Shown here one piece after another: positions 7,558 to 8,893 of a stretch of 8,893 bases of DNA. Both the position numbers and the translations under genes were made by a program. Under the pieces are notes generated by a model. It worked only from the letters and a program-made list of their open reading frames with translations, was not told where the DNA came from and did not search any database. Numbering within the stretch: the first letter of the stretch is position 1; the number at the start of each line of letters is the position of its first letter. The stretch is taken from contig JAGRHB010000019.1 in the NCBI GenBank assembly GCA_020445245.1, forward strand, positions 5,377-14,269, given 5' to 3'. This stretch comes from Gammaproteobacteria bacterium (GTDB taxonomy: Bacteria; Pseudomonadota; Gammaproteobacteria; Chromatiales; Sedimenticolaceae).

Positions 7558-8142
7558 TCAGTCGCTCGCGATCAGTGTGATCAGGGCCGCCGTCACCAGT
7601 GCGACCAGCAGGGTCTGCAGGCCGCTGCGCCACCACGACACGCCCGATATTCGTCCAAGAAAAACACCCAGGAAGAAGATCAGCACCAGCGCCACCAGGA
7701 CCGCGGATGGCAGAGGCGCGACTGGCAATGAAACACCGGCATGAGCCAGCCACAGCGGCATCATGATCAGCAGGCATATGACCAGAGGTGCGAGACCGTT
7801 GACCAGCGCAATCATCATCGGCACCCAGCGCGCGGCTTCGCCATGAAACGATTCGCCAAGGTCCACGGCCATCGCGTCCTGCAATTGCTCCAGCGCGCGG
7901 CGGCGCTCCGCGGACTCACTCACGTAGGCGCTGCTGACACCACTGACCGCGAGCGCAATCGCAGCACCGAGGCAAGCACTGATGACGATCGCCACCGGTG
8001 GGGAATCGCTGACCATGAATCCAATGATCAGGCCGAGCATCGTCAGCGCGCCATCGAAACCGTTGACCACGAAATACCGTCTGGCGATGCCGTGCGTGCT
8101 GGTGATGCGCAGCAGGAATCGCGCCCTGTCGATGATCTTCAC
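7558..8142 (-). CDS. Short VIT1/CCC1-like membrane protein (TIGR00267 type)
   Basis: A 194-residue membrane protein with about five helices. RRYFVVNGFDGALTMLGLIIG (21-41) matches the first helix of VIT/CCC1 proteins, with Asp30 in the place of the transport Asp. SGVSSAYVSESAERRRALEQ (67-86) matches the end of TM2, with an acidic residue at 76. The cytoplasmic loop is only ~25 residues, so the long Glu-rich metal-binding domain present in the VIT gene at the other end of the operon is absent. Three helices follow (~106-135, 145-165, 174-192). The pattern resembles the TIGR00267 group, which I recall chiefly from archaea; this subfamily call is from memory. The start is GTG (8140-8142), 6 nt after the DUF211 stop, with no strong ribosome site, so coupling to DUF211 is likely. 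The transport substrate is probably a divalent metal, by family only. Confidence 0.8.
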   Translation of the reverse strand: MKIIDRARFLLRITSTHGIARRYFVVNGFDGALTMLGLIIGFMVSDSPPVAIVISACLGAAIALAVSGVSSAYVSESAERRRALEQLQDAMAVDLGESFHGEAARWVPMMIALVNGLAPLVICLLIMMPLWLAHAGVSLPVAPLPSAVLVALVLIFFLGVFLGRISGVSWWRSGLQTLLVALVTAALITLIASD

Positions 8143-8148
8143 GTTCGG

Positions 8149-8418
8149 TCAGCCGGCGCCATCCCCACTGTGCACCTCCACTTCATCGATGCTGTGGAGT
8201 GAACCGCCCATCCGCTTGATTGCCGACTCTATCGCATCGAATTCAAGCGCATCACCGGCAATCACGATACGCAGGGTCTCTGTATGTTCGTCGACCTCGG
8301 ACACCGTCAGTTGGACGCGATAACCGGCACCTGTCGCGGCGAGGGTCTGCGAAAACACCAACGCATTCGGCTGATGCGGTTTGAGTACATCCAGGACGAG
8401 CCTTTTCACGGCGACCAT
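8149..8418 (-). CDS. DUF211-domain small protein
   Basis: An 89-residue soluble protein covering a whole DUF211 domain: RLVLDVLKPHQPNALVFSQT at 6-25, a central strand VSEVDEHTETLRIVIAGDAL, and the C-terminal signature GGSLHSIDEVEV (71-82) with His75, Asp78 and Glu79. The family is small, ferredoxin-fold-like and of unknown function, best known from archaea. The ATG at 8418 is chosen because AAGGA (8426-8430) lies about 7-8 nt upstream and homology begins at residue ~5. The open frame extends 97 codons further upstream, but that part crosses the promoter and is not protein-like. It is the first gene of the five-gene operon, so it is probably made together with the transporters. An accessory or sensory role for the metal carriers is an inference from context. 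Confidence 0.85.
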   Translation of the reverse strand: MVAVKRLVLDVLKPHQPNALVFSQTLAATGAGYRVQLTVSEVDEHTETLRIVIAGDALEFDAIESAIKRMGGSLHSIDEVEVHSGDGAG

Positions 8419-8434
8419 GGCGGATTCCTTTGCA

Positions 8435-8450
8435 GTGACTCGAACGTCAC
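8435..8450. promoter_or_regulatory. Short inverted repeat in the DUF211 leader
   Basis: GTGAC-TCGAAC-GTCAC is a 5-bp dyad with a 6-nt spacer. It lies between the predicted transcription start (~8490) and the ribosome site of the DUF211 gene. It could be a small hairpin in the leader or an operator half-site pair. It is short enough to be chance. Confidence 0.25.
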
Positions 8451-8497
8451 CATTGTGTGGCTGAAAACGCAGACCCGGCGGTGAGGCGCCTGTCCCG

Positions 8498-8528
8498 ATT
8501 ATAGGTGAAGCGACTGCGGGCCACCCAA
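8498..8528 (-). promoter_or_regulatory. Sigma70-type promoter for the DUF211-VIT-ATPase-EamA-VIT operon
   Basis: On the minus strand a perfect TATAAT lies at 8498-8503. A weak -35-like TTGGGT lies at 8523-8528 with a long 19-nt spacer. Transcription would start near 8490, leaving a leader of about 70 nt before the DUF211 ATG. The box stands between the purA terminator and the first gene, in the expected place. The poor -35 and long spacer suggest that an activator, or a repressor-controlled weak promoter, may be involved. Confidence 0.55.
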
Positions 8529-8568
8529 GAGCCCCGCCGGCCCTGCGTGCAGCGTTGCAAAACGCAGA

Positions 8569-8599
8569 GGCCCCGCCGTCCTCTCCGGACGACGGGGCC
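8569..8599 (-). terminator. Intrinsic terminator of purA
   Basis: On the minus strand a 13-bp GC-rich stem (8587-8599 pairing with 8569-8581) closes a 5-nt loop. The single imperfect pair becomes a G-U wobble only in the minus-strand RNA, supporting that orientation. CGTTTTGC with four U follows about 6-8 nt downstream. A smaller hairpin GCGTT-TTGC-AACGC (8552-8565) follows directly. It lies about 30 nt after the purA stop. Confidence 0.8.
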
Positions 8600-8630
8600 C
8601 TGACCTGATACCGGCGCGGTGGTCCCGGCG

Positions 8631-8893
8631 TCAGTCGAACGGGTGCCGCAACACAATCGTCTCGTCGCGATCCGGGCCCGTGCTGATGATGTCGATCGGG
8701 GTCTCGCACAGTTCCTCGATTCGGCGCAGATAGCTGCGTGCATTCTCCGGCAGTGCATCACGGGTCTTCACGCCGACTGTCGATTCCTTCCAACCCGGCA
8801 TATCGATGAACACAGGCTCACATTGTTCGAAGCGGTCGGCACCGACCGGCGGCGTCGTCACTTCCTGACCATTGAGCTTGTAGGCCACACAGA
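8631..8893 (-). CDS. purA: Adenylosuccinate synthetase, C-terminal fragment (start beyond the window)
   Basis: The last ~87 residues of PurA, which joins IMP and aspartate using GTP to make adenylosuccinate, the first committed step to AMP in the cytoplasm. The visible part begins within [15 protein letters not shown] and contains [20 protein letters not shown], the conserved [20 protein letters not shown] segment and the end [10 protein letters not shown]. This aligns residue for residue in character with the C-terminus of enterobacterial PurA ([28 protein letters not shown]). About 340 N-terminal residues lie to the right of the window. The gene ends in a strong terminator, so it is transcriptionally separate from the downstream metal-transport operon. 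Confidence 0.97.
   Translation of the reverse strand, partial: CVAYKLNGQEVTTPPVGADRFEQCEPVFIDMPGWKESTVGVKTRDALPENARSYLRRIEELCETPIDIISTGPDRDETIVLRHPFD

Noticed and set aside
8419..8709. Upstream extension of the DUF211 frame
   Set aside because: It would cross the TATAAT promoter, the purA terminator and the purA 3' end. Family similarity begins only after the ATG at 8418, which has a good ribosome site.

Overview
The window is compact, GC-rich bacterial DNA with strong GC bias at third codon positions, which is why long antisense open frames shadow the real genes. The purA tail and the family mix fit a gammaproteobacterium, possibly a Chromatiales-like lineage. That placement is an inference, because no rRNA or other firm taxonomic marker is present.

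Layout from left to right. (1) 1-827, plus strand: a LysR-type regulator that has lost its first ~30 residues at the window edge. (2) 865-2919, minus strand, convergent with it: a membrane-bound histidine-kinase-like protein with a periplasmic sensor region, a FixL-type PAS domain and an intact ATPase domain. A lysine stands where the H-box phospho-acceptor histidine should be. (3) 2920-3320: a ~400 bp gap with no convincing gene, holding a weak terminator candidate and one perfect short inverted repeat. (4) 8418 down to 3321, minus strand: a tightly packed five-gene operon. In transcription order it is a DUF211 protein, a short VIT1/CCC1-like membrane protein (TIGR00267 type), a P2A (Ca2+/Mn2+-type) P-type ATPase, an EamA/DMT transporter and a full-length VIT1/CCC1 transporter. 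The gaps are 6, 1, 0 and 45 nt. (5) A promoter with a perfect TATAAT box at 8498-8503 precedes the operon, and a strong purA terminator lies at 8569-8599. (6) 8631-8893, minus strand: the C-terminal end of purA (adenylosuccinate synthetase).

The five-gene operon looks like a divalent-metal transport module. Two different CCC1/VIT-type carriers and a cation pump are co-translated with a small cytoplasmic DUF211 protein, a family I know mainly from archaea. The first two genes are of archaeal-type families, so the front of the cassette may have been acquired by transfer. No metal specificity can be proved from sequence. The second item of note is the orphan kinase-like protein: it keeps two of the FixL haem-PAS signature residues and all ATP-binding boxes but lacks the phospho-acceptor His, and no response regulator is adjacent. 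No tRNA, rRNA, CRISPR array, insertion sequence or phage gene was seen.
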